64,000 nucleotides of DNA, taken from assembly GCF_037404875.1 (NCBI RefSeq), contig NZ_JBBELO010000017.1, forward strand, positions 103,067-167,066. Reading direction: 5' to 3'. The notes under the pieces are model-generated. The model was given only the letters and a program-made list of their open reading frames with translations. It ran no database searches and was not told the origin of the DNA. Within the stretch, counting starts at the first letter, position 1, and every line of letters begins with the position of its first letter. A program made the position numbers and the translations under genes. The DNA is from Orlajensenia sp037404875 (GTDB lineage Bacteria; Actinomycetota; Actinomycetes; Actinomycetales; Microbacteriaceae). Positions 23,601 to 31,829 of the stretch are shown here, piece after piece.

Positions 23601-24695
23601 TCAGCGCGCGGCCACGAGATCGCCGGAGCCGACCAAGCGCTCGCTGCCGACCGAGGCGAGGCTCTCGGCCGCGGCCTCCAATACGGCGAGCACTCGCAGC
23701 CCGGCCTCCCCGTCGGTACGGGCGGGTCGGCCCGCGGTGATGCTGTCGTGGAACTCCGTCACCATGGCGTCGAGCGCCTCGCGCTCCGGCAGCGCCGGCG
23801 ACCAGGTGTCGCCGAGACGATACGACACCGTCGCAGCGGCACGCTCGACACCAGCGGCAGACTGCGAGACCAGGTCGACGCCGCGATCGTAGACGCTCAG
23901 GCGCTGTTGCGGGTTGAGGTCGTCCCAGACGAGCGTGCGCTTCGTGCCGCCGATGATCATCTGGCGCACCTTGGTGGGGCTCAACCAGTTCACGTGCACG
24001 TGCGCTATCGCGCCCTGCTCGAGCGGGAGGGCGAGGTAGCCCACGCACGCCTTGCCGGCTCCCAGCGGGTCGGCGCCGTGGGCATTCACCGAGACGGGCC
24101 GCAGGCCGCCCGGCAGCACGAAGTCGATGATGGAGAGGTCGTGCGGCGCGAGATCCCAGAACACGTCGACATCCGGCTGGATGAGCCCGAGGTTGATGCG
24201 CACCGAGTCGATGAAGAGGATGTCGCCCAGTGCGCCCTCCTCGATGAGCTCGCGGATCTTCAGCACCGCGGGCGTGTAGCAGTAGGTGTGGTCCGCCATC
24301 AGCACGAGTCCGCTGTCGGCGGCGAGCCCGGCCATGGCCCGGCCGCGCTCCCCGGAGTCGGCCAGCGGCTTCTCGACGAGCACGTGCTTGCCCGCGGCCA
24401 GCGCCGCCATCGCGATCGGATGATGCGTTCGGGCGGGCGTGGCGATGGCGACGGCGTCGATGCTCGGGTCGGCGAAGACCTCGGCGACATCGGTCGTCAC
24501 CCTCGCACCGCCCACGCGCGCGGCGACCTTCTGCGCGAGGGCGATGTCGAGGTCGCAGATGACGGCGAGGTTCCACAGCGCACTCGTCGAAAAGACCCGC
24601 GCCAGGTTGGGGCCCCAGTAGCCGGCGCCGATGACGGCGACATTCAGCGGCCGGTTCGGGGAGGCGTGCAGGGAATCGGGAGGTGCTGCGTTCAT
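23601..24695 (-). CDS. Gfo/Idh/MocA oxidoreductase, WlbA/WbpB-like sugar dehydrogenase
   Basis: The 364-residue product starts its NAD(P) fold with VAVIGAGYWGPNLARVF and continues with IDAVAIATPARTHHPIAMAA, the VLVEKPLADS motif and a substrate part HTYCYTPAVLKIRELI and FWDLAPHDLSIIDFVL. The GYWGPN and DHTYCYTP forms are those of WlbA-like dehydrogenases that oxidise C3 of UDP-N-acetyl-glucosaminuronate or related sugars. It leads the minus-strand operon with NeuD-like and LhgO-like genes. The start at 24695 is kept, though a later start is possible because the first 16 residues are not conserved-looking. Substrate is inferred from the WlbB-like neighbour. Confidence 0.85.
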   Translation of the reverse strand: MNAAPPDSLHASPNRPLNVAVIGAGYWGPNLARVFSTSALWNLAVICDLDIALAQKVAARVGGARVTTDVAEVFADPSIDAVAIATPARTHHPIAMAALAAGKHVLVEKPLADSGERGRAMAGLAADSGLVLMADHTYCYTPAVLKIRELIEEGALGDILFIDSVRINLGLIQPDVDVFWDLAPHDLSIIDFVLPGGLRPVSVNAHGADPLGAGKACVGYLALPLEQGAIAHVHVNWLSPTKVRQMIIGGTKRTLVWDDLNPQQRLSVYDRGVDLVSQSAAGVERAAATVSYRLGDTWSPALPEREALDAMVTEFHDSITAGRPARTDGEAGLRVLAVLEAAAESLASVGSERLVGSGDLVAAR

Positions 24696-25270
24696 GGAAT
24701 GTCATCCCTCGGGTAGGGAAGGCGGTGCTCGGATGCACCGCCGGGGAGGTCAGGGACCGGGCGCGAGCAGCGGCTCGCCCCCGGGCACGCCGATCACGAG
24801 AACAGCCACCAGGGCGATGGCGGTCGCCGACCTCTGTCGGGAACGGAGAGCGGATCGTAGTCGGGTGCTACGGGTTGATGAGCGATGCTCACCTGCCGAG
24901 GATGCCATGGCGCCGCCGCGGCGAACACCCCCCGAAGGGGTGTCCCATGACCCGCCCGCCTGCGCGATCCCGCTCGGGGGCGACCCCCATCGACCGGCAC
25001 AGAATGACCCCCACTCTGGGGACGAGACGGGGGACATCACAGCGCTATGGTCACCGGTGAAGACCTGAGGCTCCCTCGACTACTTACCCGGTCGGCGGAA
25101 TCGGAGGGTCGACGCGTACCAGACCCGAACTGAACCCTGTAAACCCGAAATGCAGGAAACGCTGTGACACCCACTCTGTGGGCGCGACAACTGCGTCGCG
25201 CCATGAACACGACCATGCCCATTCCGCCGGCCGATGACGCCCGCGCCCGATCGGCGGCGGTGACGCCGCA
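24696..25270. promoter_or_regulatory. Divergent glycan regulatory region with several palindromes
   Basis: No gene is convincing in this 575-bp gap. It contains ACACCCC-CCGAA-GGGGTGT (24925-24943), CCCC-ACTCT-GGGG (25009-25021), CCCGAACTGA (25124-25133), CCTGTAAACCCGAAATGCAG (from 25136, plus G; 20 of 21 positions equal to 19474-19494) and CCCAC-TCT-GTGGG (25170-25182). The same series lies before the sugar transferase. Repeated spacing suggests binding sites for a regulator of the locus, or RNA hairpins in long leaders. Confidence 0.6.
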
Positions 25271-26839
25271 ATGACGCTCGCCGATGCCCGCATCTCATTG
25301 GCGGGCTCCTCGATCGACCTGCGAGAGTTCGACGAGGCCATCGACTTCATCACGCGACGGGCGATGACGCCGGACACGCCGCCACTGGCCGTCGCCTCCA
25401 TCAACCTCGACCACATCCACCACTTCGGCGCCGGCTCGGCGTGGAGCGGTGTGCTGGATGCGCGAGAGCACGCCCAGCTCGAGTGGCTCAAGCTCATCGA
25501 CGGCGCGCCCCTCGCGGCCCAGGCCAAGCGGATGACCGGGCACGCCTGGCCGCGCCTGGCCGGGAGCGACCTCATCGCCCCCACGCTCGCCGCCGCGGAG
25601 CGCAACGGCACGAGCGTCGGCTTCCTCGGCGGCGCCGAGAGCACCCACGATCTGCTGCGAGCGCAGCTGACAGAGGCCTACCCGGCGCTGCAGGTCACGG
25701 GGTTCTGGGCTCCGACGCGCGAAGACCTGAGCGACACCGAGCGTTCCCAGCGGCTGGCCCGCGAGATCGCACGTGCACGAACCGACATCCTCGTGGTGGG
25801 ACTCGGCAAGCCACGGCAGGAACTGTGGATCTCCCGGTACGGATCCCAGACGGGCGCGCGCGTGCTGCTCGCCTTCGGCGCCGTGGTCGACTTCCTCGCC
25901 GGACGGGTCAGTCGTGCCCCGCGCTTCTTCGTCGACCACGGCCTGGAGTGGGCGTGGCGTCTCGCCCTCGAGCCGAAGCGCCTCGCGACCCGCTACCTCA
26001 TCGAGGATCCGCCCGCCTACCTCGCCGTGCGCCGCACGCGCTGGCGCAGCGAGAGGGACGCGCCGGTGCGCGCAGAGACGCTCCTCTCGCCCGTCGCGAG
26101 CCCTGACGGGCGCTTCCTGCCGGCGGGCGAGCACGCCGATGTGAGCGTGATCGCCTATGCACCGCGCGCCCACTCTCGCCCCGACCTCATGAGCACGGCG
26201 AGCGCCGTGAGCCTGGAATGCGGAACCGCCCGGGTGCGCTTCATCGCCGCCACCGGCCCGGACTTCGGCCCCGCACTGGATGCCGCAGCCACCGGTCCCG
26301 TCACCTGCGTGATGAAGACCGCCGGAGACGCCCCTCCACTGGCTCCGGCACTGCGCTTCATCGGCGACGCCGACACCGTGCTGCTGATGCCGGCGGGGGT
26401 GCGGCCGGCCCCCGGAACGGTGCGCGCGATGCTCGCGCGAATGGCGCGCCAAGGCGCAGGGGTCGTGGTGCCCCGAGTCGTCGGCGCCGACGGCCTGACA
26501 CGCACCACCCATGTACGCACGCCGTCGCTGCGCCGCACGCTCATGCGTGCGCTCGGCTCCGGCGCTCCTGCAGGCCCGGACACGCGTCCCGAGAGCTACG
26601 AGAACCCGCATCGCGTCGACGCCGACACGAGCGGCATCCTCCTCATCCATCGCGACGTCTTCGACACCCTGGGGGTGCCCCGCTCCATCGAAGAGCCGGC
26701 GGCGTTGCTCGAGTACTTCGCCCGCGTGCGGGCGGCCGGCATCGACGCCTGGTATGAGCCCGACGCCACCCTGCACGAGCCACGTTCAGACGACAGCCGC
26801 ACCACGCTCACGGATGCGGCGACGGATGCGGCCGCCTGA
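25271..26839 (+). CDS. WecG/TagA-type glycosyltransferase fused to a GT2-like C-terminal domain
   Basis: A WecG/TagA/CpsF domain fills about residues 1-245 of 522: VASINLDHIHHF, LIDGAPLAAQAKRM, RLAGSDLI, SVGFLGGAE, ILVVGLGKPRQELWISRY, and AFGAVVDFLAGRVSRAPRFF. About 270 further residues follow (from HADVSVIAY), ending SGILLIHRDVFDTLGVPRS and AWYEPDATLHEP, which resembles the latter half of GT2 rhamnosyltransferase-like enzymes but shows no clear DxD. WecG enzymes add a UDP-sugar to a lipid-linked sugar, the second step of glycan assembly. Typical members have only about 250 residues, so this is a fusion. The ATG at 25271 has only a weak preceding purine tract. Confidence 0.87.
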   Translation: MTLADARISLAGSSIDLREFDEAIDFITRRAMTPDTPPLAVASINLDHIHHFGAGSAWSGVLDAREHAQLEWLKLIDGAPLAAQAKRMTGHAWPRLAGSDLIAPTLAAAERNGTSVGFLGGAESTHDLLRAQLTEAYPALQVTGFWAPTREDLSDTERSQRLAREIARARTDILVVGLGKPRQELWISRYGSQTGARVLLAFGAVVDFLAGRVSRAPRFFVDHGLEWAWRLALEPKRLATRYLIEDPPAYLAVRRTRWRSERDAPVRAETLLSPVASPDGRFLPAGEHADVSVIAYAPRAHSRPDLMSTASAVSLECGTARVRFIAATGPDFGPALDAAATGPVTCVMKTAGDAPPLAPALRFIGDADTVLLMPAGVRPAPGTVRAMLARMARQGAGVVVPRVVGADGLTRTTHVRTPSLRRTLMRALGSGAPAGPDTRPESYENPHRVDADTSGILLIHRDVFDTLGVPRSIEEPAALLEYFARVRAAGIDAWYEPDATLHEPRSDDSRTTLTDAATDAAA

Positions 26840-26870
26840 GCGAGACGGCGACCCGGGGGGAGATGGGGAC

Positions 26871-27851
26871 ATGGACGCAAGGGACGGCGGGGACAGGGAG
26901 ACGAAGAAGGAGGAGCCCACATACGGCGCCATCGCACTGCACGAACGGCTGCTTGCTGCGGCGGCTCTAGCGTCGCGACGAGAACACTGCGTGCGCAGGC
27001 TGTCACCCGCTTCCCCGAGCGTGCGGGGAAGCATCATCATCCCGGCGCACAACGAGGAGGCCTCGATTCCGGCGACTCTCGCCGCACTCCAGCCGCTTCT
27101 GGATGCGGGCACGACCGAGGTCATCGTGTCGTGCAACGGCTGCACCGACTCCACGGCACGGATCGCACGTGAGCACCCCGGTGTCCGTGTGATCGAGACG
27201 GAGGTCGCGTCGAAGGTGGTCGCACTCAACGCGGCGGATGCCGCCGCAACCCTCTGGCCGCGCATGTACCTCGACGCCGACATCCTCATCGAGCCGAGTG
27301 CGGTTGCCGCGGTCTTCGGAGCCCTCGCCGCCGACGAGGCACTGGCCGCACGACCGCTCTTCCGCTACGAGGTGACGGGCGCATCCGCCGGCGTGCGCGC
27401 GTACTACCGTGCCCGCCAGCGCATTCCTTCCACGAGCGGCGCTCTCTGGGGAGCCGGCGTCTACGCCCTCAGCCGACGCGGCCGTGACCGGTTCGTGCGC
27501 TTCCCCGACCTCGTCGCCGACGACCTCTACATCGACAGCATCTTCGCCGACCATGAGAAGGCCGTGATCGAGACGGAGCCCGTTCTCGTCACCACACCGC
27601 GCACCTCCGCCGGGCTGCTGGCCGTGCTGGCCCGCCAGAGCAGGGGCAACGCTGAGCAGCCGGGCACCACCGCATCCGGATCGACCGTGCGCGAACTCGC
27701 CCGCTCGGCACGCAGCGCCGGTGCGGCCTATGACGCTGCGGCGTACCTCACCTATTCGCTGCTCGGACGGTGGCGGGCGCTCCGCTCGCGCGGGCCGCGC
27801 GTCTGGGAGCGCGACGAGTCCAGTCGGGGTCGTCCGGCCGCCAGCCACTGA
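26871..27851 (+). CDS. GT2 family glycosyltransferase
   Basis: The 326-residue protein has a GT2 core: SIIIPAHNEEASIPATLAAL, EVIVSCNGCTDSTARIAREH, VVALNAADAA and the metal-binding LDADILI, then SGALWGAGVYALSRRGRDRF and the acceptor-side DDLYIDSIF. Such enzymes transfer a sugar from a nucleotide donor to a growing lipid-linked chain on the cytoplasmic face. ATG 26871 is preceded by a G-rich stretch (GGAGATGGGG). It follows the WecG-type gene by 31 bp and ends the plus-strand unit. Donor and acceptor are unknown. Confidence 0.88.
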   Translation: MDARDGGDRETKKEEPTYGAIALHERLLAAAALASRREHCVRRLSPASPSVRGSIIIPAHNEEASIPATLAALQPLLDAGTTEVIVSCNGCTDSTARIAREHPGVRVIETEVASKVVALNAADAAATLWPRMYLDADILIEPSAVAAVFGALAADEALAARPLFRYEVTGASAGVRAYYRARQRIPSTSGALWGAGVYALSRRGRDRFVRFPDLVADDLYIDSIFADHEKAVIETEPVLVTTPRTSAGLLAVLARQSRGNAEQPGTTASGSTVRELARSARSAGAAYDAAAYLTYSLLGRWRALRSRGPRVWERDESSRGRPAASH

Positions 27852-27928
27852 GGCCTGGTTCAGCTCAGCCTCGTGGTCGGTCGCCTACACGCCACTCAGC
27901 GCGGCACAGCCGGCGCCGCACACCTGGC

Positions 27929-28807
27929 TTAGAGTTCCGAACCGCTCGCCGAGAAGGTGTCGCAGGCAGCCGGTCCTCCGTCGAAACCGGCGTCGAACCA
28001 CTTCTGGCGCTGTTCGCTCGAGCCGTGCGTCCACGTCTCGGGGTTCACGCCCTGGCCCGCGGCCGACTGGATGCGGTCGTCGCCCACCGCCGCTGCGGCG
28101 TTCAGCGCGTCGGCCACCTGCTCTTTCGTGACAGGCTTCAGCAGAGTGTTGCCATCGGCATCCTTCTGTTGCGAGGCGGCCGCGACCCACGAACCGGCGT
28201 AGCAGTCGGCCTGCAGTTCGGTGCGCACGCTCGCCGAAGTCGGGCCGGTGTCGCCGTCGTGCGAGGCCTCGAGGGCGCCCTGCAGGTTCTGGATGTGGTG
28301 GCCCCACTCGTGGGCGACGACGTACATCTCGGCGAGCGGTCCGCCCGAGGCGCCGAACTGGCTGCGCAGCTCGTCGTAGAAGGCGGTGTCGAGGTAGATG
28401 GTCTCGTCGGGCGGGCAGTAGAAGGGCCCGACCTCGGTCGAGGCGCCGCCGCATCCGGTCTGGGCGGAGTCGGTGAAGAGGGTGAAGTGAGGCGAGTGAT
28501 AGGCCACCTGCAGGGCGGGCGCCTCGGCGGTCCAGTACTCGTCGAGCGACTGCGCCGCGCCCTGCATGCGGCACTCGACGTCGCTGTTCGCCTGCGCTCC
28601 CGTGCAGCCCTGCAGCACCTCGTCGCTCGAGGAGTCGCTGCCGCCGCCACCCGCGCCGACGAGGCCGGAGAGGTCGACGCCGAGGAACTGGCCGATGAGC
28701 ACCACGGCGATCACGCCGATGCCGCCGACTCCGGCGCCGATGCCTACATTGCGGCCGCGCCTGGAGACCCGGCCCCCGCCGATCTTGGCGTTGTCATCGA
28801 AAGTCAT
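27929..28807 (-). CDS. YpfJ-type neutral zinc metallopeptidase
   Basis: The product has 292 residues. A basic N-terminus and one membrane segment (VGIGAGVGGIGVIAVVLIGQ) anchor it with the protease outside. The catalytic motif is VVAHEWGHHIQN (HExxH), followed by the third-ligand region RTELQADCYAGSW. Four or more cysteines in the outer part (CTGAQ, CRMQG, CGGAS, CPPDE) fit disulfides. YpfJ-family proteins are membrane-bound peptidases of unknown substrate. ATG 28807 is where the family pattern MTFDDNAKIGGGRVSRRG begins. It is convergent with the GT2 gene and not part of the glycan locus. Confidence 0.9.
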   Translation of the reverse strand: MTFDDNAKIGGGRVSRRGRNVGIGAGVGGIGVIAVVLIGQFLGVDLSGLVGAGGGGSDSSSDEVLQGCTGAQANSDVECRMQGAAQSLDEYWTAEAPALQVAYHSPHFTLFTDSAQTGCGGASTEVGPFYCPPDETIYLDTAFYDELRSQFGASGGPLAEMYVVAHEWGHHIQNLQGALEASHDGDTGPTSASVRTELQADCYAGSWVAAASQQKDADGNTLLKPVTKEQVADALNAAAAVGDDRIQSAAGQGVNPETWTHGSSEQRQKWFDAGFDGGPAACDTFSASGSEL

Positions 28808-28880
28808 GCGCACAACCGTATCCGTGCGCCGCGACGCGCGTGCCGGGTGGCGGCGCCGGCCGTTATCGGGTAGTGGGCGC

Positions 28881-29063
28881 TCACCGCGGCGGCAACCCGC
28901 GGTCGTAGCGCTTCTGGTCGGCACGAAGGATGCCGTTGGTCACTGCGGTGCGCACGATCAGGTAGAACACCCACAGGCTCAGCGCCACCACCCCGAGGTA
29001 GAGCACGATGAAGAGGATGATGCCGACGATGCCGGCGGTCGCGAATCCGTTGTCGTAGTTCAC
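28881..29063 (-). CDS. Small single-pass membrane protein
   Basis: A 60-residue product begins at GTG (NYDNGFATAGIVGIILF), has one long hydrophobic helix (GIVGIILFIVLYLGVVAL and on) and a basic cytoplasmic tail ending DQKRYDRGLPPR. No family is recognised; the shape recalls small actinobacterial envelope proteins. It lies 73 bp upstream of the metallopeptidase on the same strand and may be co-transcribed. The start is uncertain because no strong ribosome site is present. Confidence 0.6.
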   Translation of the reverse strand: MNYDNGFATAGIVGIILFIVLYLGVVALSLWVFYLIVRTAVTNGILRADQKRYDRGLPPR

Positions 29064-29157
29064 GGAGCCATGCTGACCGTGGCCTGCCCGCCACCCGGCG
29101 AGAGACACGGCTCGGCCCCGAACTGGGGCGCTCCGGGGTGCGGATGGGGGCGTTCCG

Positions 29158-30120
29158 CTACGCCCAGTCGGCGAAGCGGTCGGTCGCGGTGATGAGGGCG
29201 TCGAGGATGCCGGGCTCGTCGAAGGCGTGGCCGGCATCCGGAATCATCAGGAATTCTGCCTGCGGCCAGGCCTCGTGCAGGTCCCACGCCGTCATCGCGG
29301 GGGTGCAGATGTCGTACCGTCCCTGCACGATCACGCCCGGGATGGCGGCGAGTTTCGGCGCATCGCGGATGAGCTGGCCGTCGTCCCACCAGCCGCCGTG
29401 CACGAAGTAGTGGTTCTCGATGCGGGCGAAGGCCACGGCATAGTCGGGCTCGGTGAAGCGGGCGATGGTGGCGGGCTGGGGCAGCAGGGTGATCGTCGAG
29501 GACTCCCAGCGCGACCACGCGATCGCCGCCGGGCGGTGCACGGCGGGGTCGGGATCAGCGAGCAGCCGAGCGTAGGCCGCCATGAGGTGGCCGCGCTCAT
29601 CCACCGGCACGGGAGCGAGGAAGTCCTGCCAGAGGTCAGGGAACAGTGCCGATGCCCCGCCCTCGTAGAACCAGTCCAACTCGACGCGCCGCAGGGTGAA
29701 GATGCCGCGGAGGATGAGCTCGCTCACGCGCTCGGGATGCGTCTCGGCGTAGGCGAGGCCGAGGGCGCTTCCCCACGATCCGCCGAGCACCTGCCAGGTC
29801 GCGATGCCGAGGTGCTCTCGCAGTCTCTCGATGTCGGCGACGAGGTGATGGCTCGTGTTCGCGGACAAGTCCGCATCCGGCGCGCTCACGTGCGGCGTGC
29901 TGCGTCCGCAGCCCCGCTGGTCGAAGAGCACGATGCTGTACTTCTCGGGATTGAAGAGCCTGCGGTGCGTGGGCGTCGTTCCTCCCCCGGGGCCGCCGTG
30001 CAGGAAGACGACGGGCTTGCCCTCGGGGTTGCCCGACGTCTCCCAGTAGAGGGACTGCCCGTCACCGACATCGAGCATCCCGGTGTCGTAGGGCTCGATG
30101 TCGGGGTAGAAATCGCGCAT
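29158..30120 (-). CDS. pip: Prolyl aminopeptidase (proline iminopeptidase, S33)
   Basis: At 320 residues the length is typical. The oxyanion motif is FLHGGPGGGTTP (39-50), then LFDQRGCGRSTPH, the nucleophile elbow GGSWGSALGLAYA with Ser115, the acidic part VQGRYDICTPAM and the catalytic His in PDAGHAFDEPG. The enzyme removes N-terminal proline from short peptides in the cytoplasm. The start MRDFYPDIEPYDTGMLDV is the standard family N-terminus. It is probably monocistronic; a large repeat array lies upstream. Confidence 0.95.
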   Translation of the reverse strand: MRDFYPDIEPYDTGMLDVGDGQSLYWETSGNPEGKPVVFLHGGPGGGTTPTHRRLFNPEKYSIVLFDQRGCGRSTPHVSAPDADLSANTSHHLVADIERLREHLGIATWQVLGGSWGSALGLAYAETHPERVSELILRGIFTLRRVELDWFYEGGASALFPDLWQDFLAPVPVDERGHLMAAYARLLADPDPAVHRPAAIAWSRWESSTITLLPQPATIARFTEPDYAVAFARIENHYFVHGGWWDDGQLIRDAPKLAAIPGVIVQGRYDICTPAMTAWDLHEAWPQAEFLMIPDAGHAFDEPGILDALITATDRFADWA

Positions 30121-30273
30121 GCCTCAGCCTAGGAGCGGATGCGGGGCGGCCCCCGCCGATCCGGAGCGCGATCCGGCCACCCAGAACGCAGCCCAACCCC
30201 CAGAACGCAGAAATTGCGGGTTCCAGCGGCGGTGCACCCACCATTTCTGCGGACTCGGGGACGGCGCCCCGCC

Positions 30274-30770
30274 ACATCTGCGGACTCGGTTCCCTTCGAC
30301 ACGCTCAGGGAACAACTTCTGCGGACTCGGTTCCCTTCGACAAGCTCAGGGAACAGACCCACCCTCGACGACGCAGCCACCGCTCGCTGAGCCTGTCGAA
30401 GCGCCGCGAGCAACGCTGGGACGGGAGCACCGCATCCGAGAACGCAGTTCCTGCGGGTGGAAGCGGCGATCGACCCGCCGTATCTGCGGACTCGGTTCCC
30501 TTCGACAGGCTCAGGGAACAACTTTTGCGGGCTCGGTTCCCTTCGACAGGCTCAGGGAACAGACCCAGCCTCGACGACGCAGCCACCGCTCGCTGAGCCT
30601 GTCGAAGCGCCGCGAGCAACGCTGGGACGGGAGCACCGCATCCGAGAACGCAGTTCCTGCGGGTGGAAGCGGCGATCGACCCGTCGTATCTGCGGACTCG
30701 GTTCCCTTCGACAGGCTCAGGGAACAGCTTCTGCGGACTCGGTTCCCTTCGACAGGCCCGAGCTCCGCAG
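30274..30770. repeat. 206-bp tandem array built from GTTCCCTTCGACA palindromes
   Basis: The 25-bp imperfect palindrome GTTCCCTTCGACAGGCTCAG + GGAAC is present at 30289, 30330, 30495, 30536 and 30701, with a cut-off copy at 30742. Copies alternate with GCTGAGCCTGTCGAAGCG (for example near 30387 and 30593). The larger unit repeats at 206 bp (AGACCC at 30355 and 30561; nearly identical sequence between), with a partial third unit. The core CTTCGACA/GCTCAGGGA is a dispersed repeat common in Microbacteriaceae and relatives. The surrounding 30121-30812 stretch has no gene; frames through it are repeat-derived. Confidence 0.9.
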
Positions 30771-30812
30771 AAGACCTCCCCACGGCCCGACGCACCGCGC
30801 TATGGTCGGAGC

Positions 30813-31829
30813 ATGGCTGAGAATGCCTCGACGGTCACCATCACCGGTGCCGGTGGCCAGATCGGTTACGCGCTGCTCTTCCGCATCGCCGCGGGCGAGA
30901 TGCTTGGTGAGCACACGCCCGTACGCCTCCGGTTGCTCGAGATCCCGCAAGGAGTCCGGGCGGCAGAGGGCGCCGCACTCGAGCTCGAAGACGGCGCGTT
31001 CCCCCTGCTGCGCTCCGTCGACGTGTTCGAGGATGCCGCGGCGGCCTTCGAGGGAACGAACATCGCGCTGCTCGTCGGCGCCCGGCCCCGAGGTCCGGGA
31101 ATGGAGCGCGCCGACCTGCTCACGGCCAACGGCGGCATCTTCGGGCCGCAGGGCAGGGCGATCAACGCGAGCGCCGCGGCTGACGTGCGCGTCACCGTCG
31201 TCGGCAACCCCGCCAACACCAACGCCCTCATCGCGAGCGCCCATGCCCCCGATGTGCCGCCCGACCGGTTCACGGCGCTCACGCGACTGGATCACAACCG
31301 CGCGCTCGCCCAACTCGCCCAGGCGCTCAGTGTTCCCGTCTCCGAGCTGCGCGACTTGAGCATCTGGGGCAACCACTCCGCCACCCAGTTCCCGGACGTG
31401 TCGCATGCGACGGCGGAAGGACGCGGCGTGCCCGACTTGCTGGCCGAGAAGCTCGGCGGCAGAGACGTGGGCGACTGGCTCGCGAAAGTCTTCATCCCCC
31501 GCATCGCACGCAGAGGCGCCGAGATCATCGACGTGCGCGGCTCCTCGTCGGTGGGATCCGCGGCGTCCGCCGCCATCGACCACGTGCGCGACTGGGTGCA
31601 CGGCACGGCGCACGGCTGGACGAGCGCAGCCGTCGTCTCCGACGGCTCGTACGACGTGCCCGCGGGCCTGTTCTCCTCGTTCCCCGTCGAGTCGAAGAAC
31701 GGGGAATGGCGCATCGTTCAGGACCTCGAGATCGACGCCTTCGCGCGCGAGCGCATCACCGCATCCGTGGAGGAACTCGAGCAGGAACGCGCCGCGGTGC
31801 GCGACATCGGGCTGGTGCCGCGCACATGA
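30813..31829 (+). CDS. mdh: Malate dehydrogenase
   Basis: The 338-residue enzyme matches the long bacterial MDH type. NAD motif: VTITGAGGQIGYALLFRIA. Substrate-loop arginines: GARPRGPGMERADLL (canonical PRxPGMxRxDL). VVGNPANTNALI, LTRLDHNRALAQLA and the catalytic His in SIWGNHSATQFPD follow. It reversibly oxidises malate to oxaloacetate with NAD in the TCA cycle. The ATG at 30813 is preceded 7 nt upstream by TATGGT, a possible -10 element, so the mRNA may be close to leaderless. The gene lies 43 bp after the repeat array and overlaps a cell-wall protein gene at its 3' end. Confidence 0.95.
   Translation: MAENASTVTITGAGGQIGYALLFRIAAGEMLGEHTPVRLRLLEIPQGVRAAEGAALELEDGAFPLLRSVDVFEDAAAAFEGTNIALLVGARPRGPGMERADLLTANGGIFGPQGRAINASAAADVRVTVVGNPANTNALIASAHAPDVPPDRFTALTRLDHNRALAQLAQALSVPVSELRDLSIWGNHSATQFPDVSHATAEGRGVPDLLAEKLGGRDVGDWLAKVFIPRIARRGAEIIDVRGSSSVGSAASAAIDHVRDWVHGTAHGWTSAAVVSDGSYDVPAGLFSSFPVESKNGEWRIVQDLEIDAFARERITASVEELEQERAAVRDIGLVPRT

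Noticed and set aside
30274..30770. CRISPR array
   Set aside because: Repeats are palindromes at irregular 41- and 165-bp spacing, and the intervening DNA is itself repeated; no cas gene.
30121..30812. Open frames across the repeat array on both strands
   Set aside because: They translate the repeats (periodic FPEPVEG or TRFPSTG peptides) and end in or before real genes.
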